A DNA stretch of 64,000 bases from Lachnospiraceae bacterium (GTDB lineage: Bacteria; Bacillota; Clostridia; Lachnospirales; Lachnospiraceae), in assembly GCA_017431345.1 (NCBI GenBank), contig JAFRLH010000083.1, positions 99,453 to 163,452 of the forward strand, in the 5' to 3' direction. Shown here one piece after another: positions 62,315-64,000 of this stretch. The translations under genes and the position numbers were made by a program. Under the pieces are notes generated by a model. The model searched no databases. It saw nothing but the letters and a program-made list of their open reading frames with translations, and had not been told where the DNA came from. The stretch's first letter is position 1. Each line of letters starts with the position of its first letter.

Positions 62315-64000
62315 CTACAGCAATTCACTGTTGTCTTCCAATACTTCCGCGCCTTCACTCTCCGGTCCTCTGGTACATTCCCTGGTCCAGAGAAGCGGTA
62401 TCTTGATTGATTCTTTTGTCAGTTTTCCTTTTCCCTCTGCAACCTCCAGTGCAGTTTTGTAACCCGCCTGTGCATGCCGGACAATTCCAATTCCGCTATC
62501 TGTAGTCATACAGACCTTCAGTCTGAATGCAGTCTCGTCCGTACCATCCGCAACCATTGTCACGCCGGTGTGATAACAATACCCCATCGAACCATTAGCC
62601 TGTATAGAGATCAGATCTGCCATGCCGGCCGCATTAAGCAAAGCATTCAGATAGACCCAGTCACTCATGTAATCACTTCCATCCTTCATCTGTTCGGTTT
62701 CAACCAAAGGATTTACGATGGAACCTGTATCAAGATTATCTCTTGTAAAAGAGACCGGACCAATCTCTCCGTTTTTCACCATCTCATTCACTCTCAATGC
62801 GAATTCTTTTCGCTGACCAAATGCCATGAAGCATATGCGTGCCGGAAGCGCTTCCACAGGAAGTTCTACACGGGCTCTGGAGATCCAATTTGTAAGGACA
62901 TCATCATTCGGGAACATTTCAAGTACCAGATCGTCCAGTCTATCCAGATCTTTCTTTTCACCGGAGAGACAGATCCATCGGAACGGCCCCCTGCCTTCAC
63001 AGAACTGAGGCCGCATGTATTTGACCATAAATCCTTCGATCTGCATTGCCTCTTCATAAGACATCCCGGCAGTCATGCATTCCTTTCTGATACTGGTACC
63101 GTATTCGAAACACTCTACGCCCATTGCATTATATTTATTCATGGCACGCAGCTGTCGAAGCATGGTTGCATATGCTTTCTCTAAATACTGTTTCAGATCG
63201 GTTTTTCTGAGTTCTTCAGCCTGTACGCCATCATATCCGCTGGGGATATAGATAGACGGATCATGGCAGGGGCACATCTCCATCAGGAGATCAGGCAGGA
63301 AATTCTTGTCGAGAGCTTCTTCAAAAATATCTGCTGCATTTCCGATCACAGCTACAGAAAGAGGCTCTCCCTTCGCAGCAGCATTTTCCGCCATTGCCCT
63401 GGCTTCGTCAAAGGAATAGACTTTTTTCTGAATGAATCCCTTTGCCATTCTTCGGTCTACAACTCTTTCGTCGGCGTCTGCAAGAATAATCACTCCGCCA
63501 GCCATCGTCGCGGCTTTTCCCTGATTGCCGCCCATTCCACCGCAGCCTGCGCTGAGAATAATATGACCTTTCATACTGGCTGTTCCAAACAGTTTCCTGG
63601 CAATGATGCAAATGATCTCATAAGTTCCCTGCAGAACACCTTGTGTTCCAATATATTCCCAGGGACCAGCAGTATACTGTCCATGACAAATCAGATTATT
63701 CTCACGCAGTTCATAGTATCTATCCCAGTTTGCCTGCACAAAGTTGGTATTTGCCATAACAACCTTAGGTGCAAACTCTGTTGTCTTAAATACTGCCACA
63801 GGCATACCGGACTGCATAACAAGAGTCTCATCATTTTCCAGTTCAGTAAGAGCCTTGTAAATGGCATGGAAGCATTCCCAGTTTCTGGCGCTCTGACCGT
63901 TTCCTCCGTAAATGATCAGATGGGAAGGGTCCTCTCCATTCTCAAGATTGTTCTCAAGCATGCGCAGCAGCGCTTCCTGCCGCCATCCTTTACATCTTAA
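62315..64000 (-). CDS. Urocanate hydratase-like enzyme with altered active-site motifs, N-terminus beyond window
   Basis: NAD-dependent hydratase of the urocanase (HutU) family; the reading frame is open to the right edge, so about 120 N-terminal residues are missing. Family blocks are clear: YGGNGQSARNWECF, ETLVMQSGMPVAVFKT, GPWEYIGTQGV, SAGCGGMGGNQGKAA (NAD loop) and FCEGRGPFRW with the catalytic Cys. Two conserved spots differ from what I remember of true HutU: the SIHHGGGVGMG loop is here SIQANGSMGYC, and RDHLD is RDNLD. This indicates a related substrate such as thiourocanate. It is first in the visible enzyme operon. Confidence 0.85.
   Translation of the reverse strand, partial: LRCKGWRQEALLRMLENNLENGEDPSHLIIYGGNGQSARNWECFHAIYKALTELENDETLVMQSGMPVAVFKTTEFAPKVVMANTNFVQANWDRYYELRENNLICHGQYTAGPWEYIGTQGVLQGTYEIICIIARKLFGTASMKGHIILSAGCGGMGGNQGKAATMAGGVIILADADERVVDRRMAKGFIQKKVYSFDEARAMAENAAAKGEPLSVAVIGNAADIFEEALDKNFLPDLLMEMCPCHDPSIYIPSGYDGVQAEELRKTDLKQYLEKAYATMLRQLRAMNKYNAMGVECFEYGTSIRKECMTAGMSYEEAMQIEGFMVKYMRPQFCEGRGPFRWICLSGEKKDLDRLDDLVLEMFPNDDVLTNWISRARVELPVEALPARICFMAFGQRKEFALRVNEMVKNGEIGPVSFTRDNLDTGSIVNPLVETEQMKDGSDYMSDWVYLNALLNAAGMADLISIQANGSMGYCYHTGVTMVADGTDETAFRLKVCMTTDSGIGIVRHAQAGYKTALEVAEGKGKLTKESIKIPLLWTRECTRGPESEGAEVLEDNSELL

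Overview
The window looks like a chromosomal segment of a Gram-positive, low-to-mid-GC anaerobe of the Clostridia, most like Lachnospiraceae. The basis is an mraZ-rsmH-ftsL-PBP cell-division cluster of Firmicutes type, AGGAGG-type ribosome binding sites, lipoproteins with Ala/Glu/Thr linkers, LytTR/GHKL signalling, and a large LPXTG surface protein. There is no rRNA and I see no intact mobile element. There is one tRNA gene, Gly-GCC.

Left part (1-31 kb). The start of the division cluster lies on the minus strand behind three MraZ boxes and runs off the left edge inside a class B PBP. tRNA-Gly, an S66 peptidase and asnA follow on the plus strand. Next come a secreted phage-type lysozyme with ricin, Ig-like and Fn3 modules; a YitT membrane protein; a divergent TetR / MMPL-plus-heptad-repeat export locus with two clear operator palindromes; a histidine phosphatase; an LCP cell-wall ligase; and a 2217-residue LPXTG adhesin. 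A molybdenum block follows: moaC, moaA, mogA and a MocA-ModE fusion in one operon, and modABC in another, with a ModE-like palindrome touching the modA promoter.

Middle part (31-47 kb). A LytTR response regulator and GHKL kinase lie upstream of two GH3 glycosidases of different architecture. One is membrane-tethered and circularly permuted; the other is canonical and is followed by a GtrA-like membrane protein. The stretch 39.6-42.9 kb is repeat-rich and holds a PD-(D/E)XK-like protein and a ZIP metal transporter. A second molybdenum-flavoured operon follows (EamA-like protein, NTP transferase-HD, NifX-like protein, orphan ModA paralog). A 740 bp stretch of apparently degraded DNA separates it from the last region.

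Right part (47-64 kb). This is one long minus-strand catabolic locus that is visibly more A+T-rich. Read in the direction of transcription it encodes a diverged urocanase-like hydratase (start beyond the window), an N-carbamoyl-amino-acid hydrolase, an ATZ/TRZ-type amidohydrolase and a hydantoinase. A CUT1-type ABC importer, DhaK/DhaL kinases, a MATE transporter and a ribokinase follow. Two copies of an unusual gene pair, DUF3830 plus an uncharacterised Trp-rich protein, are inserted in it. The four enzymes fit a route from a urocanate analogue through a hydantoin-propionate to glutamate, as in ergothioneine (thiourocanate) breakdown. This locus is the best candidate for an undescribed system in the window.
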